Shown here in pieces: positions 7,493 through 15,965 of a DNA stretch of 64,000 bases (position 1 is the first letter of the stretch; every line of letters starts with the position of its first letter). Under the pieces are notes generated by a model. It was not told the DNA's origin. It saw only the letters and a list, made by a program, of their open reading frames with translations, and did not search any database. This DNA comes from JAUMBM01 sp964441755 (lineage in GTDB: Bacteria > Bacteroidota > Bacteroidia > Chitinophagales > Saprospiraceae). The DNA lies in assembly GCA_964441755.1 (NCBI GenBank), contig CAYTVG010000001.1, positions 186,001 to 250,000 of the forward strand. Reading direction: 5' to 3'. The translations under genes and the position numbers were made by a program.

Positions 7493-10132
7493 ATGAAAAT
7501 ATTTTTTCCGGGGCTGTTGTTCCTGGGGCTCCTATCAGCCTGTAGCAGCAGTCGTCAAACAATTAACGGAGGCAGTGAAGGCAGGCCGGGTGACGCTTCT
7601 TCTATTGCCTACGAGCAGCTGGATACATTGGTTATTACATCTGACCGCACCGGTGAGGATGATATGCAAGTCTCCAGCTCTTTCAACCCGGCCAATTATA
7701 GATACAGTGAATCCCAAAAGCAGGATTTATTGCACACTCGCCTGGAGCTGGCATTTAACTGGGAAAAGGAAGAAGTAATGGGAAAAGCTACTTTACGGCT
7801 GAGACCGTTCTTCTATCCTGTTTCTGATTTGGTACTCGATGCCAAAGGGTTTATTTTTAACAGGGTATCACTTGCCGATCAGACGGATACACTTACTTAT
7901 ACGTATGATGGTAGTAAGCTTACTATTTCACTAGGTCGGGAGTATTCACGAGAAGAAGAATATACTGTATTCATTGATTATGTAGCCAGACCTAGCGCGT
8001 CAGGCGGAAGTGCCGCTATTACATCAGATAAGGGATTATTCTTTATCAATCCTCGTGGAGAAGAGGCGGATAAGCCTCGTCAGATATGGACACAGGGTGA
8101 GACAGAGCACAATTCCCGCTGGTTTCCCACTATAGATAAACCTAATGAACGCTGCACTCAGGAAATGCTGGTGACGGTAGATACCAATATGGTGACGCTT
8201 TCCAATGGTTTGCTGGTTTCATCCACTATGCTGCCAGATGGTAAGCGTACGGATTATTGGCGACAGGATATCCCTCATGCACCTTATTTGTTTATGCTGG
8301 CAGTAGGTGATTTTGCAGTAGTAAAAGAAAATTGGCATGGCATTCAGTTGGGGTATTATGTCGAACCTGCCTATGAGAAAGATGTTAAAGCAATTTTTCC
8401 GTATACCCCGGAGATGTTATCGTTTTTTTCAGAGATACTAGGCGTTCCTTACCCTTGGCAGAAATATAGTCAGGTGGTTGTGCGTGATTATGTTTCGGGA
8501 GCTATGGAAAATACAACGGCTGTTATATTCGGGGATTTCATCCAGCGACATGAACGCGAGTTGATAGACGTATTAGTTAATGAAAAAATTGTGGCTCATG
8601 AAATGATGCACCATTGGTTTGGTGATTATGTTACTTGTGAAAGTTGGTCAAACCTCACATTGAATGAGGGGTTTGCCAATTATAGTGAGTACCTGTGGCT
8701 CGAACATAAGTATGGACGTGACGCGGCCAGTTATCATTTACTGGAAGAATGGGCAGGTTATTTCAGTCAGGCACGTAATACTACCCATCCGTTGATTGAT
8801 TTTACATATGATGATAAGGAGGATATGTTTGATGCTCATAGCTATAATAAAGGTGGGGCTGTTTTACATATGCTTCGCAATTATGTAGGGGATGCTGCTT
8901 TCTTTGCGTCGCTTAATTTGTATCTCACCAGAAATGCACTCAGCGCTGTAGAAATACATGATCTTAGACTCGCATTTGAAGATGTGACGGGAGAGGATCT
9001 CAACTGGTTTTTTAACCAGTGGTTTCTGAGTGAAGGCCATCCCAAGCTCGATGTTTCTTATGACTATGATACACAACGTAAAGAAGTAATCGTTTCCGTC
9101 CGGCAATCACAGACGGGACCAAATACACCTGCTGCATTCTGGCTACCGGTGGCGGTAGATGTGTATATGCCCGATGGATCCAGGGACAGGCATAAGGTAT
9201 GGGTGAAGGAGCGGGAACAAATGCTCCGCATACCTTCACCGGTTAAACCTGCCTTGGTGATTTTTGACGCAGACCACGTACTTCTTGCAGAGAGAGCAGA
9301 TGAGAAGGAAGCTGCCGAGTATCTTTTTCAGTTTACAAATACGTCCCATCTCTTTGAACGTATGGAGGCAGTATCAGTGATTGATTTTTATCCGGAGTTG
9401 ACCGAATTGTTGCCTTTGGCACTAAGAGATACATTTCATGCTATTCGTCAGGCGGGCATATCCTATCTTTCTGAAGACCTCCAAAACGCAAGTTTGGTGG
9501 AATTGGTGAGAAATATGGCAAAAACAGATCCACATGCGGAGGTAAGAGCTATGGCCATTGGTAAATTGGCAGAATGGAAAGATGCAGAAGCTGTTCGTAT
9601 TGCTGTTGAAGCTATGGAAACGGCCAGGCCTTACGCAGTTATCTCTGCAGCACTACAGGCAGTGGCTGAAATGGATCCCAAGGCAGGAATTATGGCCGCG
9701 CAGAAATTAGAAGATGAAAATAGCGAAGATATCATCTTAGCGATTGGTTCTATTTATGCTGACGGTGATGATCTTAGCAAACTGAAATTCTTTTCTACTA
9801 AGCTGGAAGAGGTTGATGGCTATGGAGCACTTTCTTTTTATGTAGATTATCAGCGCATACTCGTTAAGGGATCAGTGGAGGAAATGAAGGAAGGAGCAGG
9901 AAAATTGGCTGCTATTGCCAAAAACATGAAACAGTCGCCATGGCGTAGAATCTCTGCCGGAAAAGCAATTGTGGACATGCAGGCAGCTTGTACGGACATG
10001 GCACTGCAATCTGCAGATGCGGCCAAGGCAAGTGTACTGCGTGAAACAGCCAACTGGCTTAAGGATCTTTTCAGCCAGATCAAATCAGCAGAAACAGATG
10101 AACAAATATTGGAACTCTACAAGCAGTTCTAA
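7493..10132 (+). CDS. M1-family aminopeptidase lipoprotein
   Basis: Zinc aminopeptidase of 879 residues, predicted to sit on the periplasmic or outer face as a lipoprotein (signal ending LLSAC, Cys17). The M1 marks are complete: exopeptidase motif GAMEN (336-340), zinc motif HEMMH (369-373) and second zinc glutamate Glu392 in LTLNEGFANY. The last ~270 residues are helical repeats (HEAT-like) as in the ERAP/TRI-type C-terminal domain. The ATG at 7493 is selected because it gives the lipoprotein signal; longer in-frame readings overlap the hydrolase gene. Likely role: release of N-terminal amino acids from peptides taken up or produced outside the cytoplasm. A second, different M1 enzyme lies at 15966-18359. 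Confidence 0.92.
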   Translation: MKIFFPGLLFLGLLSACSSSRQTINGGSEGRPGDASSIAYEQLDTLVITSDRTGEDDMQVSSSFNPANYRYSESQKQDLLHTRLELAFNWEKEEVMGKATLRLRPFFYPVSDLVLDAKGFIFNRVSLADQTDTLTYTYDGSKLTISLGREYSREEEYTVFIDYVARPSASGGSAAITSDKGLFFINPRGEEADKPRQIWTQGETEHNSRWFPTIDKPNERCTQEMLVTVDTNMVTLSNGLLVSSTMLPDGKRTDYWRQDIPHAPYLFMLAVGDFAVVKENWHGIQLGYYVEPAYEKDVKAIFPYTPEMLSFFSEILGVPYPWQKYSQVVVRDYVSGAMENTTAVIFGDFIQRHERELIDVLVNEKIVAHEMMHHWFGDYVTCESWSNLTLNEGFANYSEYLWLEHKYGRDAASYHLLEEWAGYFSQARNTTHPLIDFTYDDKEDMFDAHSYNKGGAVLHMLRNYVGDAAFFASLNLYLTRNALSAVEIHDLRLAFEDVTGEDLNWFFNQWFLSEGHPKLDVSYDYDTQRKEVIVSVRQSQTGPNTPAAFWLPVAVDVYMPDGSRDRHKVWVKEREQMLRIPSPVKPALVIFDADHVLLAERADEKEAAEYLFQFTNTSHLFERMEAVSVIDFYPELTELLPLALRDTFHAIRQAGISYLSEDLQNASLVELVRNMAKTDPHAEVRAMAIGKLAEWKDAEAVRIAVEAMETARPYAVISAALQAVAEMDPKAGIMAAQKLEDENSEDIILAIGSIYADGDDLSKLKFFSTKLEEVDGYGALSFYVDYQRILVKGSVEEMKEGAGKLAAIAKNMKQSPWRRISAGKAIVDMQAACTDMALQSADAAKASVLRETANWLKDLFSQIKSAETDEQILELYKQF

Positions 10133-10153
10133 TACAAAATCATCATAATATAA

Positions 10154-10199
10154 TTTTCCGAATACTCTTTACTGGCTTCGGTAAAGAGTATTCGGAAAA
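10154..10199. terminator. Bidirectional 19-bp perfect hairpin terminator
   Basis: Arms 10154-10172 and 10181-10199 are exact reverse complements around an 8-nt loop, with T and A runs at the outer ends. It lies between the convergent M1 peptidase and MazG-like genes and can terminate both. Confidence 0.85.
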
Positions 10200-10204
10200 A
10201 TTTA

Positions 10205-10555
10205 TCAGCGCTCATCAGACTTTAACTTTGGATTATTGGCGTGGCGTAGGGTATCGCGCTGCGTTTTCTTATCGAGATTTTTTTGTAAAGCTTGAGTCAG
10301 GTCAATACCAGTCTGGTTAGCAAGGCAGATTAGTACAAACAGAACATCTGCCATTTCATCTGCCAGCTGTACCTGTGCTTGTTCAGCATCCTCGGGTCGT
10401 TTGAACGACTGTTCACCATATATACGGGCGATTAAACGTGCAACTTCTCCAACTTCTTCGGTGAGAATAGCGAGGTTGGTGAGTTCTCCATAGTAGCGAA
10501 TGCCAATGGTACGAATCCATTGATCCACGATTACCTGAGCTTCCTGAATATGCAT
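10205..10555 (-). CDS. MazG-like nucleotide pyrophosphohydrolase
   Basis: A 116-residue all-alpha NTP pyrophosphohydrolase of the MazG-like/dUTPase-like superfamily, which hydrolyses (d)NTPs to the monophosphate and diphosphate, often to clear non-canonical nucleotides. The magnesium-binding pattern is present: LTEEVGEVARLI (EExxE-type) and LADEMADVLFVL (ExxxD). The ATG at 10555 opens with MHIQEAQVIVDQWI, where the domain begins; an upstream in-frame start would add 27 AT-rich codons that look non-coding. Short single-domain form, cytosolic. It converges with the M1 peptidase gene and is divergent from thrA. Exact nucleotide preference is unknown. Confidence 0.85.
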   Translation of the reverse strand: MHIQEAQVIVDQWIRTIGIRYYGELTNLAILTEEVGEVARLIARIYGEQSFKRPEDAEQAQVQLADEMADVLFVLICLANQTGIDLTQALQKNLDKKTQRDTLRHANNPKLKSDER

Positions 10556-10828
10556 AGATAAGATTATTTGAGTGTAATAGTCATAGATGCTTATATTAGT
10601 ACAAGGTTCATAAAAGTCATTAAAAAAGAGATACATTTGTAAAAAATAAGTAAAATCTGCAAAGAATTATTGCAATACCAGTAGAGCTAACTAACCCTTG
10701 CATAGAGGAATTTCCTGGCTCTGGAGTAGATATTGTTTTTGCAGAAACAAGGTCTGTTTAGGTTCTTATTGCCCAGCCAAATTTCCAAATTCAAATCAAA
10801 CAATGTTCACCATTGAAATGCATCGGAC

Positions 10829-13288
10829 ATGAAAGTTTTGAAGTTTGGAGGTTCATCGGTTGCTACAGCCGAACGTGTTAAAGGGGTTGTAGATATATTA
10901 AAATCGTACTATATACAGGGTACTCACTTTACAGTAGTCTTTTCTGCTTTTGGTGGCACTACTGATTTACTGCTGGATATGGGTGAATTGGCGGCTAGCG
11001 GTAATGAGGATTATCTTTCCAGGTTTGATATTTTTCACCAGCGGCATCTGGCTGTCATTGAAGAGCTATTCCAGACAGATTACCTCTCACTGGTGAGGGA
11101 CGAAATTGAGCAAAATGCTAATTTCTTGCATCAATTACTGCAAGGCATATATTTGTTAAGAGAGGCTTCTCTCAAGACAATGGATCTGGTACTTAGTTTT
11201 GGAGAACGGAATGCAGCCTTCATAATTGCACATGCACTTCGTCAAGCAGGTATTAGGGCAAGTTATTTGGATGCGCGTACAATTATTGTGACAGACAATC
11301 ATTTTGGTTCTGCTGCTGTACAGTTTGAAGAAACCTATACCAATATCAACAAGTATTATAATGGACACCCGGAAGTTCAGGTAGTAACAGGGTTTATCGG
11401 ATCAACGGAAGACGGACTGACAACGACCCTTGGCAGAGGGGGATCCGATTATACTGCTGCCATTATTGCTGCCGGATTAGAGGCATCTTTGGTTGAAATA
11501 TGGACAGATGTCAACGGAGTTCTCACGGCTGATCCGCGTCTGGTGAGGAAAGCATTTACGATTCCTTCGATGACTTATGCAGAGGCAATGGAAATGTCGC
11601 ACTTTGGGGCAAAGGTTATTTATCCCCCAACGCTTCAGCCTGTGTTGCGGGCTCACATTCCTTTGGCCATTAGAAATACCTTTCATCCTACCTTTTCAGG
11701 AACCTTTATTTCTGATCAGAAAGATCCAGGTGGGCACGCGGTGAAAGGTATTAGTTCAATAGCAAAGGTTAGTTTGCTCACCCTTTCGGGGGGAGGTATG
11801 TTTGGTGTTCCGGGTACGGCGGCAAGATTATTTGGTTCTTTGGCACGATCATCTATCAATATAATATTAATTACGCAAGGCTCCAGTGAACATGCGATAA
11901 GCTTTGCCATACAACCGGCTATGGCTCAAAAGGCCCGATTAGCGGTTGAACAGGAATTCAAATTTGAGTTGGGAGCAGGGTTAATAGATCCTGTAAAGGT
12001 AGAGGAGGATCTGGCTGTTGTGGCTGTTATTGGTGAAAATATGCGCTACAGACCTGGAATTGCCGGTCGACTGTTTCAGGCGCTGGGTAAAAATGGCGTC
12101 AATGTTGTTGCTATTGCACAGGGATCTTCGGAGTTGAATATCTCTGTGGTAATTGCCAGACAGGACGAATCGAAAGCGCTTAATGCATTACATGATGCTT
12201 TTTTTCTGTCGGATACAGTCGAGCTACATCTATATATGGTTGGTACCGGCTTGATTGGTCGTACACTTTTACAACAGATAGCCAAGCAGGCTGACTATTT
12301 GAGGAAGAAACATAATTTAGAGATTAAGTTGGTAGGTCTTGCAAATAGTCGTCGCATGTTGTTAAGGGAGGATGGAATTCCCTTGTACGGCGACTGGTAT
12401 ACAAAACTGCTGGAAGAAGGAGAACCTACGGTTTTGGCGACTTTTGTTAATCGAATGAAGTCTATGAATCTTCCGAATGCAATTTTCGTCGACAACACGG
12501 CTGATTCCAGGGTCGCAGCTTTCTATGAGTCTATTCTGGACGCCAGCATATCTATTTCTACGCCCAATAAAATTGCTACCTCCTCTTTTTATCTCCAGTA
12601 CCAGCGGTTGAAGACAATAGCCAACAGGCGGGGCGTTCTGTTTTTGTATGAAACGAATGTAGGGGCAGGATTGCCTGTGATTACTACATTAAATGATCTT
12701 ATCAATAGCGGCGATGAAATTATTAGTATAGAGGGGGTGTTGTCAGGTTCACTTTCATTTATTCTTAATTCTTTCACAGAGGGTAGTCAGTTTAGTGAGG
12801 TTGTAAAGGAGGCAAAGCAGAGAGGATTTACGGAGCCGGATCCGAGAGAAGATCTGAGTGGTGCGGATGTAAGCAGGAAGCTTTTAATTCTTGCCAGAGA
12901 AACGGGATTACCGATGGAATCTGCAGATATTGAGATTGAGCCAATTTTACCGCAGGCTTGCCTGGATGCTAAGGATGTAGATACTTTCTTCGAGGCGTTG
13001 GCGGCAGCAGATGATTATTTTGAAGGTCTCAGACAGAAAGCAGCGGCTACAGGGAAAGTGCTTCGTATGGTTGCACGATTATCTGTGGGTCGAGCTAGTA
13101 TAGCTCTTCAGGAAGTAGGTCCCGAGAGTCCTTTTTATTATTTAAGTGGTAGTGATAATATGATTGTATTTGTAACGGGCAGGTACAGTGATCGTCCATT
13201 GGTAGTGAGAGGGCCAGGTGCTGGTGCAGAAGTAACAGCGGCAGGAATATTTGCTGAAATCATTAAAATTGGTAATTTTTTATCTTAA
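10829..13288 (+). CDS. thrA: Bifunctional aspartate kinase / homoserine dehydrogenase I
   Basis: Catalyses the first and third steps of the aspartate pathway to threonine: phosphorylation of aspartate and NAD(P)H reduction of aspartate semialdehyde to homoserine. Domain order over 819 residues is aspartate kinase (1-~300; KFGGSSVA at residues 4-11, GRGGSDYTA), two ACT regulatory domains (~315-460; paired repeats with ITQGSSE and IAQGSSE), and homoserine dehydrogenase (from ~468; Rossmann GTGLIGRTL near 472 and the SGSLSFIL and DVSRKLLILAR segments). The length equals typical ThrA. ACT domains imply allosteric feedback by threonine. First gene of thrABC, 15 nt before thrB. No threonine-rich leader peptide or attenuator is visible in the 273 nt upstream. 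Confidence 0.96.
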   Translation: MKVLKFGGSSVATAERVKGVVDILKSYYIQGTHFTVVFSAFGGTTDLLLDMGELAASGNEDYLSRFDIFHQRHLAVIEELFQTDYLSLVRDEIEQNANFLHQLLQGIYLLREASLKTMDLVLSFGERNAAFIIAHALRQAGIRASYLDARTIIVTDNHFGSAAVQFEETYTNINKYYNGHPEVQVVTGFIGSTEDGLTTTLGRGGSDYTAAIIAAGLEASLVEIWTDVNGVLTADPRLVRKAFTIPSMTYAEAMEMSHFGAKVIYPPTLQPVLRAHIPLAIRNTFHPTFSGTFISDQKDPGGHAVKGISSIAKVSLLTLSGGGMFGVPGTAARLFGSLARSSINIILITQGSSEHAISFAIQPAMAQKARLAVEQEFKFELGAGLIDPVKVEEDLAVVAVIGENMRYRPGIAGRLFQALGKNGVNVVAIAQGSSELNISVVIARQDESKALNALHDAFFLSDTVELHLYMVGTGLIGRTLLQQIAKQADYLRKKHNLEIKLVGLANSRRMLLREDGIPLYGDWYTKLLEEGEPTVLATFVNRMKSMNLPNAIFVDNTADSRVAAFYESILDASISISTPNKIATSSFYLQYQRLKTIANRRGVLFLYETNVGAGLPVITTLNDLINSGDEIISIEGVLSGSLSFILNSFTEGSQFSEVVKEAKQRGFTEPDPREDLSGADVSRKLLILARETGLPMESADIEIEPILPQACLDAKDVDTFFEALAAADDYFEGLRQKAAATGKVLRMVARLSVGRASIALQEVGPESPFYYLSGSDNMIVFVTGRYSDRPLVVRGPGAGAEVTAAGIFAEIIKIGNFLS

Positions 13289-13303
13289 ATATTTAAAAAC
13301 CAA

Positions 13304-14254
13304 ATGATTGTAACTAAAGCGAGCTCGGAGGTAAGGGTTTTTGCTCCGGCAACAGTAGCAAATGTTGCTGTTGGTTTTGATATTCTTGGTTTTGCACTGG
13401 ATGCTCCGGGAGATGAGGTTGTGGTAAGGTCATCGGCTAAGCCAGGTCTTCGCATAACAGCTATCACAGGCACACAGGGTAAGCAACTTCCGTTTGAGGT
13501 TGAGAAAAATACAGCAGGTTTTGCTGCTTTACAGTTACTTGATCACTTGGGAAAGACACAGCGGGGTATTGAGATGGAAATTCACAAGAAAATGCCTTTT
13601 GGAAGCGGCCTTGGATCGAGTGCTGCTAGTGCAGCTGCCGGGGTGACTGCTGTCAACGAACTATTAGGCAGACCGCTGGATAAAATCCATCTTCTTCCGT
13701 TTGCAGTAGCTGGGGAACAAATTGCCGATGGTGCCTATCATGCCGACAATGTTGGGCCTTCGTTACTGGGAGGTATGATTCTTATCAGAAACAACCAGAG
13801 TTTGGATGTACACCGCCTACCTGTACCTGCTAATTTGTTTGCTTCGGTTGTGTATCCGGCTGTAGAAATCCTTACGAAGGATGCTCGTTCCATTTTATCC
13901 GACTCAGTAGAGCTGAAAAAGCATATACTTCAATCGGGAAATCTGGCTGCGTTTATAGTAAGTTTATACCAATCTGACTTTGGCCTTATGTCGAGATCTC
14001 TAAGAGATGTGATAATTGAACCTCAGAGAGCTAGAATGATTCCGTGTTTTCAGCAGGTCAAAGAAACAGCACTGAGCGCCGGGGCTTTGGGCTGCAGTAT
14101 TTCCGGAGCAGGTCCCAGCATATTTGCTTTGTGTCAGGGCAAAAAACAAGCTGAAGAAATTGGGGCTGCTATGCAGGGCGTATTTGGTGAGGCAGGAATT
14201 GCCTGTGATGTATATGTATCTTCCATCAATCAGGAAGGAGCTAAAAAAATATAA
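13304..14254 (+). CDS. thrB: Homoserine kinase
   Basis: GHMP-family kinase that phosphorylates homoserine with ATP to O-phosphohomoserine. The 316-residue protein has the GHMP ATP loop in KKMPFGSGLGSSAASA (residues ~90-110) and the C-terminal SGAGPSIFAL motif, both standard for ThrB. Family length is 300-320. Cytosolic. It lies between thrA (15-nt gap) and thrC (9-nt gap) in an uninterrupted operon, which independently supports the substrate over other GHMP kinases. Confidence 0.96.
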   Translation: MIVTKASSEVRVFAPATVANVAVGFDILGFALDAPGDEVVVRSSAKPGLRITAITGTQGKQLPFEVEKNTAGFAALQLLDHLGKTQRGIEMEIHKKMPFGSGLGSSAASAAAGVTAVNELLGRPLDKIHLLPFAVAGEQIADGAYHADNVGPSLLGGMILIRNNQSLDVHRLPVPANLFASVVYPAVEILTKDARSILSDSVELKKHILQSGNLAAFIVSLYQSDFGLMSRSLRDVIIEPQRARMIPCFQQVKETALSAGALGCSISGAGPSIFALCQGKKQAEEIGAAMQGVFGEAGIACDVYVSSINQEGAKKI

Positions 14255-14263
14255 TATCTGTTT

Positions 14264-15673
14264 ATGGAGCTGTACAGTACAAGAAATCACCGGCTGCGTG
14301 TTTCTTTAGAGGAGGCTATATTCAAGGGATTACCCGACGATAACGGGTTGTATATGCCTGTAAGAATTCCTCAGCTGGGAGATGATTTTTTCCGAGGGCT
14401 ATCCGCAATGACAATGCCGGAGATTGGTTTTGTCATCAGTCAACTGCTATTAGCGGGAGAAATCCCAAGCGGGGAATTGCAGAAAATCGTCGAACAGGCA
14501 ATTGATTTTCCGGCGCCACTGGTATCGCTGGATGATGAGCGTTTTGTACTGGAACTCTGGCATGGCCCATCAATGGCATTCAAAGATTTTGGTGCTAGAT
14601 TTATGGCGCAGTTGATGCAGTACTTTAACCGTTTTGCATCCCGCGAATTAGTTATTCTGGTAGCTACCTCGGGTGATACAGGGGGTGCAGTAGCTTCCGG
14701 ATTTTATGGCGTTGCCGGGATTAAAGTAGTTATTTTATATCCTTCAGGCAAAGTGAGTGAACTTCAGGAAAAGCAGCTCACTAGTTGGGGGGGGAATATT
14801 AAGGCAGTAGAGGTAAAAGGCACATTTGATGATTGTCAGGCAATGGTTAAAGCAGCCTTTTTAGATAGGGACCTTAAACATGCCATTCGGTTAAGTTCTG
14901 CAAATTCCATCAATATATCAAGACTGATTCCTCAGTCTTTTTATTATTTTGAAGCATACAGACAGCTATTGGTTAGAGGTAATCGAAAAGGAAGACCGCT
15001 GGTATTTAGCGTACCTAGTGGTAATTTTGGCAACCAGACAGCAGGATTGTTAGCGCAGCGTATGGGACTTACTGTTGAAATGTTTATTGCAGCTACGAAT
15101 GCCAATGATGTAGTGCCTCAATATTTACAAAAAGGAGAGTTTAGTGCCCGGTCATCTGTCCCTACCTTATCCAACGCAATGGACGTTGGTAATCCCAGCA
15201 ACTTCGAAAGGATGTATGATTTATTCCAATCTCAGGTTGAAAAAACTACGGCATTACTAAATGATAAAGATGTGTTGCTTACATCTGGTATTGAATATAC
15301 GCATAGTGAAATATGGAAAACCATGCAAGGTAACATAGCAGCCTACGCTGTCGACGATGAAACAACAAAACAAGCAGTCAGAGAAGTTTTTCATAAATAT
15401 CATTACCTAATAGACCCCCACGCAGCGGTAGGCTATGTTGCACTCAATAGATTTTTGGAAAGTAAGAAAAAAACAAAAGACATCGGTTACCAAGGGGTTG
15501 TTTTAGAGACAGCACATCCTGCTAAATTTTTACCAGATATGGAGGATATACTGGGGCAATCGATACCTGTTCCTGAAAGATTGGCAGTATTGCAAGCTAA
15601 AACAAAGTATGCAGTAACCATGGATGCTGATTTTTTGACTTTTAAAGATTGGTTAATCGAACACTATGGTTAA
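14264..15673 (+). CDS. thrC: Threonine synthase
   Basis: PLP-dependent conversion of O-phosphohomoserine to threonine, the last step of the pathway. The 469-residue protein has the PLP lysine near residue 107 in GPSMAFKDFGARF, the phosphate-binding ATSGDTGGAVASG loop, and VPSGNFGNQTAG. The N-terminal YSTRNHRLRVSLEEA and long form are of the E. coli/yeast-type (class II) synthases rather than the shorter plant type. The start at 14264 gives the conserved MELYSTRNH opening. It ends the thr operon; the large palindrome at 15739-15796 downstream may also act as its terminator. Confidence 0.96.
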   Translation: MELYSTRNHRLRVSLEEAIFKGLPDDNGLYMPVRIPQLGDDFFRGLSAMTMPEIGFVISQLLLAGEIPSGELQKIVEQAIDFPAPLVSLDDERFVLELWHGPSMAFKDFGARFMAQLMQYFNRFASRELVILVATSGDTGGAVASGFYGVAGIKVVILYPSGKVSELQEKQLTSWGGNIKAVEVKGTFDDCQAMVKAAFLDRDLKHAIRLSSANSINISRLIPQSFYYFEAYRQLLVRGNRKGRPLVFSVPSGNFGNQTAGLLAQRMGLTVEMFIAATNANDVVPQYLQKGEFSARSSVPTLSNAMDVGNPSNFERMYDLFQSQVEKTTALLNDKDVLLTSGIEYTHSEIWKTMQGNIAAYAVDDETTKQAVREVFHKYHYLIDPHAAVGYVALNRFLESKKKTKDIGYQGVVLETAHPAKFLPDMEDILGQSIPVPERLAVLQAKTKYAVTMDADFLTFKDWLIEHYG

Positions 15674-15738
15674 TTTCACAGTGTTTTATATGTTCCGTAA
15701 ACACACTCTATTTCTTGTTTTGCCTTTATTTTATGACC

Positions 15739-15796
15739 ATTCATCCTGTTGTTTTTAAATGTTCCACGTGGAACATTTGAAAACAACAGGATGAAT
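15739..15796. repeat. 58-bp near-perfect palindrome enclosing a parS-like site
   Basis: Outer arms 15739-15755 and 15780-15796 (17 nt, exact reverse complements) flank a perfect 22-bp palindrome at 15757-15778; the only unpaired position pair is 15756/15779. In RNA this is a 28-pair hairpin 65 nt after the thrC stop followed by TGATTTTAG, so it could also end thr operon transcription. Confidence 0.85.
15760..15775. promoter_or_regulatory. parS: parS-like ParB binding site 1
   Basis: The 16-mer TGTTCCACGTGGAACA is a perfect palindrome that matches the broadly conserved bacterial chromosomal parS element (TGTTnCACGTGnAACA). ParB loads at such sites to organise and segregate the origin region. 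Site 1 is centred in the large palindrome between thrC and the M1 peptidase gene. Identification rests on sequence match and intergenic location; no parAB genes are in the window. Confidence 0.85.
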
Positions 15797-15873
15797 GATT
15801 TTAGTAAAAACCCAATAAACAGATACCCTGATTCCTGTGTTTACTGCTTAAATCAGGTGATTTATAGCAATTA

Positions 15874-15889
15874 TGTTCCACGTGGAACA
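15874..15889. promoter_or_regulatory. parS: parS-like ParB binding site 2
   Basis: A second exact copy of TGTTCCACGTGGAACA, extended to a perfect 22-bp palindrome at 15871-15892. Centre-to-centre distance from site 1 is 114 bp. The flanks differ from those of site 1, so the shared core is not simply a duplicated segment. Confidence 0.85.
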
Positions 15890-15965
15890 TAATAAATATC
15901 TGCTGTATATATTGTGCCATTAATTGCAACAGAATTTTTCCATTATACAATAACAAGATTTTTGC

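Noticed and set aside
10556..10828. Possible threonine attenuator or leader peptide upstream of thrA
   Set aside because: No frame rich in Thr/Ile codons followed by alternative hairpins and no T-box-like sequence could be found.
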